Source: Dysgonomonas hofstadii (GTDB lineage Bacteria > Bacteroidota > Bacteroidia > Bacteroidales > Dysgonomonadaceae). From it: a stretch of 64,000 nt of DNA. The notes under the pieces were generated by a model. It searched no databases. It worked only from the letters and a program-made list of their open reading frames with translations, and was not told where the DNA came from. Numbering within the stretch: position 1 is the first letter of the stretch; each line of letters starts with the position of its first letter. Both the position numbers and the translations under genes were made by a program. Positions 43,284 through 52,320 of this stretch are shown here, piece after piece. The DNA is taken from assembly GCF_014196915.1 (NCBI RefSeq), contig NZ_JACIEP010000010.1, positions 126,168 to 190,167 on the forward strand, in the 5' to 3' direction.

Positions 43284-44723
43284 TTTATACGCTTCTGCGG
43301 GAACATCGTCTATCGTTGGTTGATCTTTGAATATTTTTTGTATGCCATTCAGCATAGGGCCTGTCATAAATGTAGTGACCAGAGCCATAATGATCATCAT
43401 GGCAAAGATTTCAGCATTGAGTACGCCCAGGTCGTATCCTATATTAAGTACGACTAGTTCCATTAATCCCCGCGTATTCATTAGCGAGCCTATGGTCATG
43501 CTGTCTTTCCAGCTTTGGCCTACAAATTTGGCGGATATGGTACTGCCTCCAAATTTTCCGGCTATGGCAACCAGAATGATAAGTGCAGTCACACCCCATA
43601 GTTCGGGACTGTTGAGCAGTCCTATCTGGGTTCTTAAACCTGTAATAACAAAGAAAATAGGTAACAGCAATACGAGAGCCAGGTCTTCTATTTTTTCGGT
43701 AAGTGCAGTTCTTAATTTATTCTCGGGCATGATAGTTCCTGCCATGAATGCACCGAACAGAGCATGTATGCCAATGGCCTCGGTTATGAATGACGATACT
43801 AGTAACACAAGGAGAATAACCGCAAGGAATGATTTGCTGATTCCCTTTTCTGGCCTGTATCTGGCTTCTAGCTTTTTCAGGAGCGGACGTACGGCTTTCA
43901 ACATGAACACTACATACCCAACAGCCAATAGTATTGTATATACCGAACTGAGTACTGATCCGGCCTTTACTATGGCTATCACCACGGCCAACAGGCACCA
44001 GGCTGTTATATCATCGGCAGCAGCACAGGTGATGGCTATTGCTCCCAAACGGCTTTTTTGCATTCCCCTTTCCTGTATGATACGGGCTAATACCGGGAAA
44101 GCTGTTATGCTCATCGATATGCCCAGGAAAAGTCCAAAAGAAGAGAATTCGACACCCTCGGGCGCAAATGAAGAATAAATGAAATAAGCTAGTCCTACAC
44201 CTAAGGCGAATGGTACTATTATGCTGGCATGGCTGATTACTACAGCTTCATGCGCTTTATCTTTTAATACATTCAGATTGAGCTCCATGCCTACAACGAA
44301 CATAAAGAGAATTAACCCTATCTGGCTCAATACCTGTAAGTTGCCCAGTGAAGCTGCCGGAAATAAAAATTGTGAAACATCGGGCATATATAAGCCCAAC
44401 AATGATGGCCCGAGTACTATTCCGGCCAGTATTTCTCCTATGACTGACGGTTGTCCTATTTTTTTGAATATCCATCCGAATATCCGGGCGAAGAATATGA
44501 TAATGATTACCTGAAGTAGCAGTATTCCTGCCGGATGGTGTAGATTGTCTGTAAATGAACTGATAAAATCGTTGAACGCACTACCCGATACAGCATTATT
44601 AACTATCTGATGTCCATGTTCCAGAGCCTTGCCTTCAGTGATTATCCAGTATATAAAAGTCGAAAATCCTCCTATGATGAGGATGTAGAAAAATATAGTC
44701 TTAAATCTTCTAATATATTTCAT
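43272..44723 (-). CDS. CPA2-type cation:proton antiporter
   Basis: This is a 483-residue membrane protein with about 13 hydrophobic segments, of the KefB/NapA-like CPA2 family that exchanges Na+ or K+ for protons. A hydrophobic N-terminal segment precedes the core. Key pieces are PSVIGEILAGIVLGPSLLGL, GLILFMFVVGMELN and the ion-binding AAADDITAWCLLA with the acidic pair. The C-terminus lacks a TrkA-N or USP domain. The length agrees with the family. It is monocistronic, and its stop lies inside the terminator of the CDGSH gene. Confidence 0.93.
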   Translation of the reverse strand: MKYIRRFKTIFFYILIIGGFSTFIYWIITEGKALEHGHQIVNNAVSGSAFNDFISSFTDNLHHPAGILLLQVIIIIFFARIFGWIFKKIGQPSVIGEILAGIVLGPSLLGLYMPDVSQFLFPAASLGNLQVLSQIGLILFMFVVGMELNLNVLKDKAHEAVVISHASIIVPFALGVGLAYFIYSSFAPEGVEFSSFGLFLGISMSITAFPVLARIIQERGMQKSRLGAIAITCAAADDITAWCLLAVVIAIVKAGSVLSSVYTILLAVGYVVFMLKAVRPLLKKLEARYRPEKGISKSFLAVILLVLLVSSFITEAIGIHALFGAFMAGTIMPENKLRTALTEKIEDLALVLLLPIFFVITGLRTQIGLLNSPELWGVTALIILVAIAGKFGGSTISAKFVGQSWKDSMTIGSLMNTRGLMELVVLNIGYDLGVLNAEIFAMMIIMALVTTFMTGPMLNGIQKIFKDQPTIDDVPAEAYKIKG

Positions 44724-44936
44724 TCGCGTTCTTCTGTTAACGGTCAGGGATGTTAATACAAGAGGTAAGCCACATGTATCCGTGTTGTTAGTGATGTGTT
44801 ATAACAAATAAATAGTGGAATGTGTTTATCCGGAAATGTTAAATATTATACTATTATATCTAAAATTTTCAGAGATTGTATCTATGCTTATTGGTTGAGT
44901 TAATAATATTATTCGGTGTGTCTACTACCTCATAAT

Positions 44937-45911
44937 CTACAATGGACAGGAGCAAATACTATCCACAATTTTTCGCTGTTCTTCGAAAAACAGGGTTCTG
45001 TCTATATCCCCTGTTCCAGAGATAAGGGTTGAAACTTTTTTTAATGAATTTATCCATTTTTCGATATTTAAACAGGTTTTCGGGTCCTGGCTTATTAGAG
45101 AACTTATAAAGTTACTCTTTGTATAACAATACATATTATTCTCAGAAATGAAATAACTACTGTATAAGCCAATGCTGCAATTTGGAATATAAAGTTCGAC
45201 TTCTCCTTCAAATATTGTATTATTTTCAGACCCCCTGGCAAGTAATTCAATGTTATCTAACATGGATGCTAGTTCATTCTTGAGAGAATCAACATCTTCG
45301 TCTCGCAATACCTTTAAACAGTGATAATAAGAGATATCCTTAGCCAGGTTCCAGATAACAGGTATATCCCATATATATGTAATCTTATCAATTTTTTTAA
45401 TAACTTTAATTAATTCATTATGATAATGTTCCAACTGTCCAGGATATTCCCATGAGCTAAAATTATTCAGTTCTCTCGTTTTTATAAAGTTATGATTCCA
45501 TTTGTAATAGAAGAATTTAACGATCGAAGGATATAGAACAAAAAATTCTAAAGGTAACGAGTCGAATACAGCACCTCCTTTATTGGGTGATCCTTTGGTT
45601 TTGGAACATATTTTATCTATAAACGATATAAGATCATCAAACGCTTCCGCCTTGTTCGGTTGCATCATCATTAAGGGCAAAATGTTGATATTCTTATCTT
45701 TTTGTAATAGATTATCAATCGATATATTCAGATTATGGGCAAGAATACCCATTTCATTCACCGTAAATGGAACTGTCCCGTTTATCCTCCTCAAGGCTGC
45801 CCCTCTCTCTATCCTTAAAATATCAGAAATCTGAGTAACCAGGTGTTTTTTGTTCCTAAACCTATTTTCTAATACACCTGTAAAACTTTTTTGTAAGCTG
45901 TCTTGATTCAT
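44937..45911 (-). CDS. Large HTH-type regulator, copy 2 of the tandem pair
   Basis: This 324-residue protein starts with an HTH-like segment (ILRIERGAALRRINGTVPFT, then VNEMGILAHNLNISIDNLLQ). The large helical domain contains FFYYKWNHNFIKTRELNNFS and a C-terminal GTGDIDRTLFFEEQRKIVDS. It is paralogous to 45934-46902 (22 bases upstream) and to 1468-2430. The two form an operon that runs away from the four-gene exported-protein operon starting at 47326. This arrangement suggests they sense and regulate that operon. The family name is not known to me. Confidence 0.75.
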   Translation of the reverse strand: MNQDSLQKSFTGVLENRFRNKKHLVTQISDILRIERGAALRRINGTVPFTVNEMGILAHNLNISIDNLLQKDKNINILPLMMMQPNKAEAFDDLISFIDKICSKTKGSPNKGGAVFDSLPLEFFVLYPSIVKFFYYKWNHNFIKTRELNNFSSWEYPGQLEHYHNELIKVIKKIDKITYIWDIPVIWNLAKDISYYHCLKVLRDEDVDSLKNELASMLDNIELLARGSENNTIFEGEVELYIPNCSIGLYSSYFISENNMYCYTKSNFISSLISQDPKTCLNIEKWINSLKKVSTLISGTGDIDRTLFFEEQRKIVDSICSCPL

Positions 45912-45933
45912 AGTCAGTCTTTCAATTTAAGAT

Positions 45934-46902
45934 CTATATACTATCAATAATATTATGTTGCTCTTCAAAAAATAACCTTCGGTTTTTTTCTCCGCTACCC
46001 GAAATCAGGGTGGATACCATCTTTAACGAATTAATTAAGTTCGCCATTTCGATGCAAGTCGGATTATCTTCACATATTATGGATCTGATAAATTCATTTC
46101 TAAAAAGACAATAGCATTGATCTCCCGAAGAACAGTAAGAATAGTACATGCCTGTATTTATATTTGAAATATATAAATCGGTATTATCCGAACGGAAATA
46201 ACTACTGAATCCTCCTCCGGCGGCTTCTTCGAGAGTATACATCATGTCATACAGTTCGTTTTTTATATCTTCAAGTTCGCTTTGCGATATTGCCCGTATA
46301 TTGAAAAAAAAAGTGATTTCTTTAGCCAGATTCCACAGTGCCGAAATATTCCATATATGCGATGAATGCTTACATCTGCTATATATATCCTTAATTTCAT
46401 CAAGATAATTTATTAGTCTTTCAGGCATCGTCCACGAAGAAAAACTGTGTAACTCGGTCGAATCTACAAAATAGTAATTCCATTTATAGTACATAAACTT
46501 GCACAATGCAGGATAATGCACGAAGAAAATCAGCGGAAGTGTCTCGTATACAGTGCTGATCAGTTCTGGTTCGGGCATTCTCTCTTTATGTATTTTCAGA
46601 CGCTCTTCTATTTCATCCAAAAGATGGTCTATGGAAGTTACTTTTTGGGAAATAACTACTCTGAACGGTAAAAAGTTCTGATCTTCGTTGTTGTATAGCA
46701 AACGATCGAGAGAGATGCCCAACTTTGTACCCAATACACCCATTTCCTGGGCTGTGAATAAGATTTTCTCGTTAAGTCTTCTTAAAGCGGTTTGTCTGTC
46801 AAGATTCAGCGTTTCGGTTATAACTGAGGTTAATCTTCTTTTATCTGGAATATGAGCATATAGTTCTTCTACAAATTTCTGATTGATATCTATTTTCTTC
46901 AT
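45934..46902 (-). CDS. Large HTH-type regulator, copy 1 of the tandem pair
   Basis: This 322-residue paralogue has an HTH-like start (TETLNLDRQTALRRLNEKIL, then FTAQEMGVLGTKLGISLDRL). It has the aromatic MYYKWNYYFVDSTELHSFSS region and a C-terminus ending NRRLFFEEQHNIIDS. It is divergent from the exported-protein operon and transcribed first in its own operon. The start at 46902 is used instead of an in-frame TTG 18 bases earlier. A TACTTTTG -7 box (46918-46925, minus strand) lies just upstream, which would give a very short leader. Confidence 0.75.
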   Translation of the reverse strand: MKKIDINQKFVEELYAHIPDKRRLTSVITETLNLDRQTALRRLNEKILFTAQEMGVLGTKLGISLDRLLYNNEDQNFLPFRVVISQKVTSIDHLLDEIEERLKIHKERMPEPELISTVYETLPLIFFVHYPALCKFMYYKWNYYFVDSTELHSFSSWTMPERLINYLDEIKDIYSRCKHSSHIWNISALWNLAKEITFFFNIRAISQSELEDIKNELYDMMYTLEEAAGGGFSSYFRSDNTDLYISNINTGMYYSYCSSGDQCYCLFRNEFIRSIICEDNPTCIEMANLINSLKMVSTLISGSGEKNRRLFFEEQHNIIDSI

Positions 46903-47325
46903 ATGTCTTCGGTTCGACAAAAGTAGTGAATCGGGTGGAAAATATTAAATCAAAAAAATATTTATTTTACTGGTAAGGTTTAAAAAAATATTATAAAAAT
47001 TTAATTATGCTAATCTATGATCTTTATAAAAATGAATATTGATTTGATGACTCTAAATAAGGCTGAATTATGAATTTTAATATATTTTACTATCAATATT
47101 TGCTTTTTTTCTAACACTCAAATTCCCGACATTTGTTCTGCATTTTAAAAAATCTGCATAAAGAGGATATATCTCTGAAAGTGCATATTTTATTATTAAT
47201 GCCCCTTATAGATGTAATACAACTTTATAAAATTACAGAAATTATGCTGATGTCTTATTTTTTTTAAATGTTTGATCGTGAAAAACTTAACACATACTTT
47301 ACAATGCTTTTAAAATAATATAATT
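46903..47325. other. Divergent intergenic region of the regulator and exported-protein operons
   Basis: No gene is seen in these 423 bases. It is very AT-rich and holds a minus-strand -7 box (46918-46925). No clear plus-strand promoter was found, although one must lie here for the operon starting at 47326. It is the likely binding region for the two regulators. Confidence 0.5.
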
Positions 47326-48120
47326 ATGACTACGACCCAAATTCATAATGAGTGGATACCCAAAGGCAAAAAGCAATTGGCGACTTGGCTGTTGACAGCT
47401 TTCTGCTTGTTTTACTATTGTAATTTTACTTACGGACAAGTTTCGATAGGGATGCTGGAACCTCCTGAAAAAGCTTCATTATTGCAACTAAGTACACAAC
47501 TGCCAGATGGCAATAATATAACCAGTGATAAAGGTGGGTTATTATTACCACGGGTAAGACTAGAAGACCGGAAAACTCTTCAGCCATTTGTTAAGATAAC
47601 TGACAATGACTGGATTAATACCTCATCCAACAAAATAAAGGAAAAGCATGCCGGCCTTACAGTTTATAATATATATGTGTCGCCAAATAGCGAAACCAAA
47701 CAGGATAAGATCTTTACACAAGGGATATATACATGGAACGGCGAGGAATGGGAAAAGTTGGCGACAAAAGACAATAGCAGCAGGGGATGGTTCTATATGC
47801 CGGCTTTCAATCTTCCGCTCGAGGCCATAGGGAATGCCGATTCTTATGACCTGTATGCCGAATATGAACGGCAATTCACAAGGAATAGTACAAATAATCC
47901 TGATTTCACATCTAATCCTGCACTTACTGGTTCAACTGTTCCTGCTCCGGACGAGGGAACACTCTACAAACGTGGTGAACTCGACTATGCCGTAGTGTAT
48001 TACGATAAGGGAATAATAAATGTTACCGGAGTCGATAGTGGAGGAGTAATGTCGTATGAGGTGCTGGACAATGATCCGGGGCCAACATCATTCGTGACAA
48101 TTATATTTATTCCTAAATAA
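47326..48120 (+). CDS. Exported protein A1 of the duplicated cassette
   Basis: This 264-residue protein has a signal sequence after a 15-residue basic lead (ATWLLTAFCLFYYCNFTYG, cleaved before QVSIG). The mature part has a motif resembling Bacteroidetes surface and tail-fibre-like proteins: GGLLLPRVRLEDRKTLQPFV, then KEKHAGLTVYNIYVS and FTQGIYTWNGEEWEKL. The C-terminal half has an aromatic pattern (YDLYAEYERQFTR) and ends with VTIIFIPK. It is clearly paralogous to the protein at 48856-49629. It is the first gene of the four-gene operon; the function is unknown. Confidence 0.75.
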   Translation: MTTTQIHNEWIPKGKKQLATWLLTAFCLFYYCNFTYGQVSIGMLEPPEKASLLQLSTQLPDGNNITSDKGGLLLPRVRLEDRKTLQPFVKITDNDWINTSSNKIKEKHAGLTVYNIYVSPNSETKQDKIFTQGIYTWNGEEWEKLATKDNSSRGWFYMPAFNLPLEAIGNADSYDLYAEYERQFTRNSTNNPDFTSNPALTGSTVPAPDEGTLYKRGELDYAVVYYDKGIINVTGVDSGGVMSYEVLDNDPGPTSFVTIIFIPK

Positions 48121-48137
48121 AGACAAGTAAAAATATT

Positions 48138-48842
48138 ATGAAGAAATTGATATATACAAGCTGTTTACTTCTTCTTACCATATGCGGCTATGCCCAAAAA
48201 GAGACTGATAACTGGTTTTTTAGACAAAAAACGGAATTGACATGGAATACCTCCCCTGATTTTTGGGCTAAGGGCATGTTTGGAGCAGGAGACAAAACAT
48301 TGGCCAGCCTGCCAGCTTTTGTTTCGGGTTCGAGTATAAATACATTGGAAAGATGTTTCTCTCCCTCCGATGCAGAAAGTAATTTATTATTTTATTCGGA
48401 TGGAATGACCATTTGGAATAAAGATGATAGCATAATGAAAAAAGGTGGCAGTATGAATGGAAACAATTCATCTGCTCAGTCGGACATTATCCTTCCATCT
48501 TTTGCTGCCAGCGCGTTTGATATATCCATAGAGGGCGAAAGCGAGTTTTGCATGAATACTCCTCAGGCATATACAGTAACGATCACGCAAAGCGGGACGG
48601 GAGACAAGGCCGCTTATACCATGTGGGATTTTGGCGATGGGTCGTCTTTAGAAAAAGATACAAATATCAGTTCAGGTACTCACACCCGTACCCATACCTA
48701 TACCAAATCGGGTACATTTGTTATCCGTGTCAGATCTTATAATACAAACGATGTCCAGATTTCGGAAAAAGATCATAAAGTGCTGATCAACCCTTGTGTA
48801 TTACCGGTCAATCCGAATGTGCATTTCTATAATCAATACTAA
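48138..48842 (+). CDS. Exported protein B1, shortened PKD protein
   Basis: This 234-residue exported protein has a signal peptide (MKKLIYTSCLLLLTICGYAQ). The first part (NWFFRQKTELTWN, then a LLFYSDGMTIWNKDDS segment) matches the start of a beta-propeller common in T9SS-linked proteins. After MNGNNSSAQSDIILP it jumps directly into a PKD domain (about 130-220: YTMWDFGDGSS; THTYTKSGTFVIRVRSY), suggesting an internal deletion. It ends NPCVLPVNPNVHFYNQY, a tail also found in B2. It starts 17 bases after A1. Confidence 0.75.
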   Translation: MKKLIYTSCLLLLTICGYAQKETDNWFFRQKTELTWNTSPDFWAKGMFGAGDKTLASLPAFVSGSSINTLERCFSPSDAESNLLFYSDGMTIWNKDDSIMKKGGSMNGNNSSAQSDIILPSFAASAFDISIEGESEFCMNTPQAYTVTITQSGTGDKAAYTMWDFGDGSSLEKDTNISSGTHTRTHTYTKSGTFVIRVRSYNTNDVQISEKDHKVLINPCVLPVNPNVHFYNQY

Positions 48843-48855
48843 TAAAATTATCTAT

Positions 48856-49629
48856 ATGACACAAATTAACATGTATAAAAAAACAGGACTTGTATTACTC
48901 CTTGCTATTGGAGGAATCGCGATATCTTATGCTCAGGTAACTGTGGGTTCGGGCATAGCTCCGGCCAAAGCGGCCTTACTGGAAATAAAATCGGAAGAAA
49001 AGCCAGATCCTGCTTCGACCACCGATATAGCAAATGTAACATCAACAAAAGGAGGATTAGGCCTTCCCCGCGTACAGTTGGTCAATAAAAAGACACTTCA
49101 ACCATTTGTCGGTCTGGAGGATAATGACTGGAAAAATCCGGCAACCAGTAAAATAAAAGAAAAGCATGCCGGCCTGACTGTCTATAATATTAAAGTATCA
49201 CAGAGTGCCAGTCCTGACGAAACATTCGTAAAGGGAATATATGTATGGAACGGAGAGGAATGGGAGCTGCTCGCAATTGAACAGTCTGCGGCACGCTGCT
49301 TTTACATACCGTCCTTCAACATCAATCTGAATGTGACTATAGGTGTTGAGTTGACTTGTGATCTGTATGATCAATACAAAAAACAATTTACCAGAGCAGG
49401 AAATGATACATTTGTCAGTAATAATACATCAATGGCAAATATTCCGTCGCACAGCACATCGAAATTATACACAGCCGACGAGCTGGACTATGTTGTCACC
49501 TACTATGATAAATCGGTCATAGAAGTAACCGGGCTTACCGATGACGGGAAAATGAAATATAAAGTAAAATCAAAGGAAACTACTCCGAACTCATTTATTA
49601 ATGTGGTTTTCGTAGTTAAAGAAAACTAA
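48856..49629 (+). CDS. Exported protein A2 of the duplicated cassette
   Basis: This 257-residue paralogue of A1 has a signal peptide (GLVLLLAIGGIAISYAQ, cleaved before VTVGS). The motifs repeat: GGLGLPRVQLVNKKTLQPFV, KEKHAGLTVYNIKVSQSA and FVKGIYVWNGEEWELL. The C-terminal half is again aromatic (CDLYDQYKKQFTR) and ends VNVVFVVKEN. The start at 48856 is used because an upstream extension would overlap the stop of B1 and lacks a signal peptide. The gene begins 13 bases after B1, and the DNA similarity to A1 is visible but far from identical. Confidence 0.75.
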   Translation: MTQINMYKKTGLVLLLAIGGIAISYAQVTVGSGIAPAKAALLEIKSEEKPDPASTTDIANVTSTKGGLGLPRVQLVNKKTLQPFVGLEDNDWKNPATSKIKEKHAGLTVYNIKVSQSASPDETFVKGIYVWNGEEWELLAIEQSAARCFYIPSFNINLNVTIGVELTCDLYDQYKKQFTRAGNDTFVSNNTSMANIPSHSTSKLYTADELDYVVTYYDKSVIEVTGLTDDGKMKYKVKSKETTPNSFINVVFVVKEN

Positions 49630-49645
49630 TATTAGCAGGTGGGAT

Positions 49646-51634
49646 ATGAAAAGTAATATGAAGAAGTATATTTTATCGTCCGTTATCTTACTTTTATTTG
49701 TTGTAAGTAATGGAAAACTGTTTGCACAAAGTACCCAGGGAAAAGACTTCTGGGTAACCTTTGGCTTCAATGGCGCGCACTTGATGGGAAGAGGTGGAAA
49801 ACAAGATAATATAGAAAGCGCTTACCTCACTTTACAGATAAGGATAGTGGCTGTAGAGAGTGCCCAGGTTACGTTTACGTATACAGAAGGTGGATCTGAA
49901 ACCATTTCTATACCGGCTGGAACTGTTTACACTAAAGAACTGACCAAAGAGGATAAAAAGAAGGTTTGCCCTTCTTTCGCTGAGCCGACCAATGGGATCA
50001 CTTCTAAATCGCTGCATATAACATCCACTGCCCCTATCTCAGTATACGCATTCAACCAGTACAATGCTACTACCGATGCTACAAATATATTGCCTACCGG
50101 TAGTCTGGGATATAAATATTATCAAATTTCGCGCGCGTCTAATACCCTTTATAATGGTCAGAGTTCTAAATATTATGTTGATGGTTATACCGTTATTGCA
50201 ACGCAAGACGGTACGACAATTAGTGATAATGGTGCGACTAAAAAATTAAATAAAGGACAGGTCTATACTTTTTATACAGGTACATCTACAACGGACTTAA
50301 CCGGCCGGTGGGTTACTTCAGATAAGCCTGTAGCTTATTTTGTTACAAATACGATAACGATTATTCCTCAAATGACGACACTAGCATCTGCAGATATTTT
50401 ATATCAACAGCTAATGTCGGTAGACATGTGGGGCAAGGAGTTCCTCGTGCCGGTTACGACACAGGGAACCGAACGGGTCAGAATTATGGGTTCACAGGCT
50501 GGCACGACAGTAACACACCTAGGAGGAACCAAAATATCAGGTACGGGCGGCCCGAATACTTATACGATAGGTGCAGGCCAATATATAGAACTGGAAGTTA
50601 ATTCATCGTCAAAGGGGTGCTATATATATTCCGATAAGCCTATTGCTGTATGTTCATATATGACAACAGCCTCGCATGTAAGTTCCACCAATGGCGACCC
50701 TGCTATGGTCTGGGTTCCTCCATTCGAGCAGTCAATAAAACAGACGACTATTGCTCCGTTTGTTCCTTCGTTGAGTGGTAGCGGATATTCCAGTTTAAAT
50801 ACTCATTATGTGTTGATTATAACTCCGACAGTAACAAAAAACCAAACGACTATGTCTGTAGGACAAGCAACAGCCCAGCCTTTGACCGGAGGAACATGGG
50901 TAGACAACACTGATTCGAATCATTCTTATTATACACTTAAGTTGACCAGTGGAGGCGGTACTTCCTACACATTTGGTAATTCTGCCGGTCTGATTGTCCT
51001 GGGTTATGGAACCGGTCCTCACGAATCTTATTATTATCTGGCTGGATCTGCTGCCCGTGAATTGGTTCCCTCTTTTTACGTAAACACCTACCACTTTCAG
51101 GATCTGATGGGATTAACTATTTGCGAACCTCCTTATAGAGTCACAGGCGTGGTAGATGCCTCTGTCACTACAAGTATAAAATGGATACTCGATGGAGTAG
51201 AACAAACTGCGCATGCTAATTCGACGAGCTGGGAAATTGAAACGCTTGATAATGGAGAGCATACAATAACCATGATTGTGAATGGCTCAAAAACGATCAG
51301 TTCTACTTTTAACGTGGATTGCCCTGAAGAAACAGGCAATATCACTCCGGCTGAACAGAATGTATGCATAGGTGCCGCTGAATCAATGACCACCGATATA
51401 GACTTCACCGGTGTAAATTACCAGTGGCAATCCAGTACTGATAATGTTACATGGGTAGATATCACAGGTGCTGACAAAAAGACTTATGCTATTGTTATTC
51501 AAAAACGGGGTACGACTTTTTACAGGGTTGTAGCAACAAATGGTAGTAAAACTGTGACCAGTAATTCGGCACGAGTCAGAATAAGATCATGTATACTTCC
51601 TGTCAATCACAACATTAGTGTGATGAAATATTAG
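49646..51634 (+). CDS. Exported protein B2 with IgGFc-binding-like domain and C-terminal tail
   Basis: This 662-residue exported protein has a signal peptide (about 5-28, ending LFAQ). The main part resembles the N-terminal domain of IgGFc-binding proteins (QGKDFWVTFGFNGAHLMG; TSTAPISVYAFNQYNATTDA; YIYSDKPIAVCSYMTTASHV). A Fn/Ig-like stretch follows, then a final Ig-like module (CIGAAESMTTDIDFTGVNYQ, then WQSSTDNVTWVDITGADKKT). It ends RSCILPVNHNISVMKY. It may be a surface adhesin or filament protein. The N-terminal ATG at 49646 or the one at 49658 could be used. Confidence 0.78.
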   Translation: MKSNMKKYILSSVILLLFVVSNGKLFAQSTQGKDFWVTFGFNGAHLMGRGGKQDNIESAYLTLQIRIVAVESAQVTFTYTEGGSETISIPAGTVYTKELTKEDKKKVCPSFAEPTNGITSKSLHITSTAPISVYAFNQYNATTDATNILPTGSLGYKYYQISRASNTLYNGQSSKYYVDGYTVIATQDGTTISDNGATKKLNKGQVYTFYTGTSTTDLTGRWVTSDKPVAYFVTNTITIIPQMTTLASADILYQQLMSVDMWGKEFLVPVTTQGTERVRIMGSQAGTTVTHLGGTKISGTGGPNTYTIGAGQYIELEVNSSSKGCYIYSDKPIAVCSYMTTASHVSSTNGDPAMVWVPPFEQSIKQTTIAPFVPSLSGSGYSSLNTHYVLIITPTVTKNQTTMSVGQATAQPLTGGTWVDNTDSNHSYYTLKLTSGGGTSYTFGNSAGLIVLGYGTGPHESYYYLAGSAARELVPSFYVNTYHFQDLMGLTICEPPYRVTGVVDASVTTSIKWILDGVEQTAHANSTSWEIETLDNGEHTITMIVNGSKTISSTFNVDCPEETGNITPAEQNVCIGAAESMTTDIDFTGVNYQWQSSTDNVTWVDITGADKKTYAIVIQKRGTTFYRVVATNGSKTVTSNSARVRIRSCILPVNHNISVMKY

Positions 51635-52043
51635 TCAACCTTACACTTCTTTATAATCTCATTAGCTTCCTCAGGTATGGGTACATTTATTCCTCTATAC
51701 ATATTTGTCTTATATACATTAGTCTGTCTTAGCAATATTACTTTGCTTTAAATTAGCCATATCTGAGAAGCTAATACCCTGTGGTAATTCATTGTAAAAT
51801 CATATATACTTTTTAGCTTTTGTTTTACTACAGTAGATGCAGTAAACAAGCCATTTTTATGGTTCAAAACATTTGACAGAAATATCAATATAATTTTTCT
51901 GTAATTTTGAAATATAAATGAATCTTACTTTTAATGTTTTCTTTCAAACTCCTTATCAGTACTCATTTTTCAAAAAACAGTCTGTTTGTAATCCTCTGAA
52001 ATCCAATATCTTTATATTTTTCTTAAAAAATATCCTCGAAATA
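51635..52043. other. AT-rich intergenic region before tRNA-Asp
   Basis: No gene is supported in these roughly 400 bases. Short open frames here run through the tRNA or lack coding character. The region ends at the tRNA promoter. Confidence 0.5.
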
Positions 52044-52075
52044 TTTGGAACAAAAGGTTTCTCATCCTATCTTTG
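52044..52075 (+). promoter_or_regulatory. Promoter of tRNA-Asp
   Basis: TTTG (52044-52047), 20 bases and a perfect -7 box TATCTTTG (52068-52075) make the best Bacteroidetes promoter in the window. The tRNA begins 36 bases downstream. Confidence 0.75.
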
Positions 52076-52110
52076 CATCGCATTTGAGAGAAAATGCAAT
52101 CTCAAAAAAT

Positions 52111-52184
52111 GGTGTGGTAGTTCAGCTGGTTAGAATACCTGCCTGTCACGCAGGGGGTCGCGGGTTCGAGTCCCGTCCATACCG
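52111..52184 (+). tRNA. tRNA-Asp (anticodon GTC)
   Basis: The cloverleaf can be drawn by eye. The acceptor stem is GGTGTGG with CCATACC (one G-T wobble), the D arm includes AGCTGGTTAGAATA, and the anticodon arm is CCTGCCTGTCACGCAGG with GTC in the loop. The T arm is CGGGTTCGAGTCCCG. The discriminator base is G, and CCA is not encoded. The gene is 74 nt. The tyrosine recombinase gene starts about 300 bases downstream, which makes the tRNA 3' end a likely integration site. Confidence 0.95.
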
Positions 52185-52220
52185 CTGGGAGCCTAAGACA
52201 AGAGGCGCCAACAGTAAGAC

Positions 52221-52260
52221 AAGTCCTTCATATTCAGTGAATATGGAGGACTTTTTCTTT
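52221..52260 (+). terminator. Terminator after tRNA-Asp
   Basis: AAGTCCTTCATATTC and GAATATGGAGGACTT form a long stem around AGT, followed by TTTCTTTTT. Confidence 0.85.
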
Positions 52261-52320
52261 TTATCCTGTCTTAGTCGAAAGCCAAGAAAAAGACAAAAAA
52301 AGACAAAGCATCTAACCCAA

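Noticed and set aside
43327..44178. Long plus-strand frame opposite the antiporter
   Set aside because: It is a shadow of a well-supported membrane protein; the repetitive Ser/Met/Asn content reflects the reversed hydrophobic codons.
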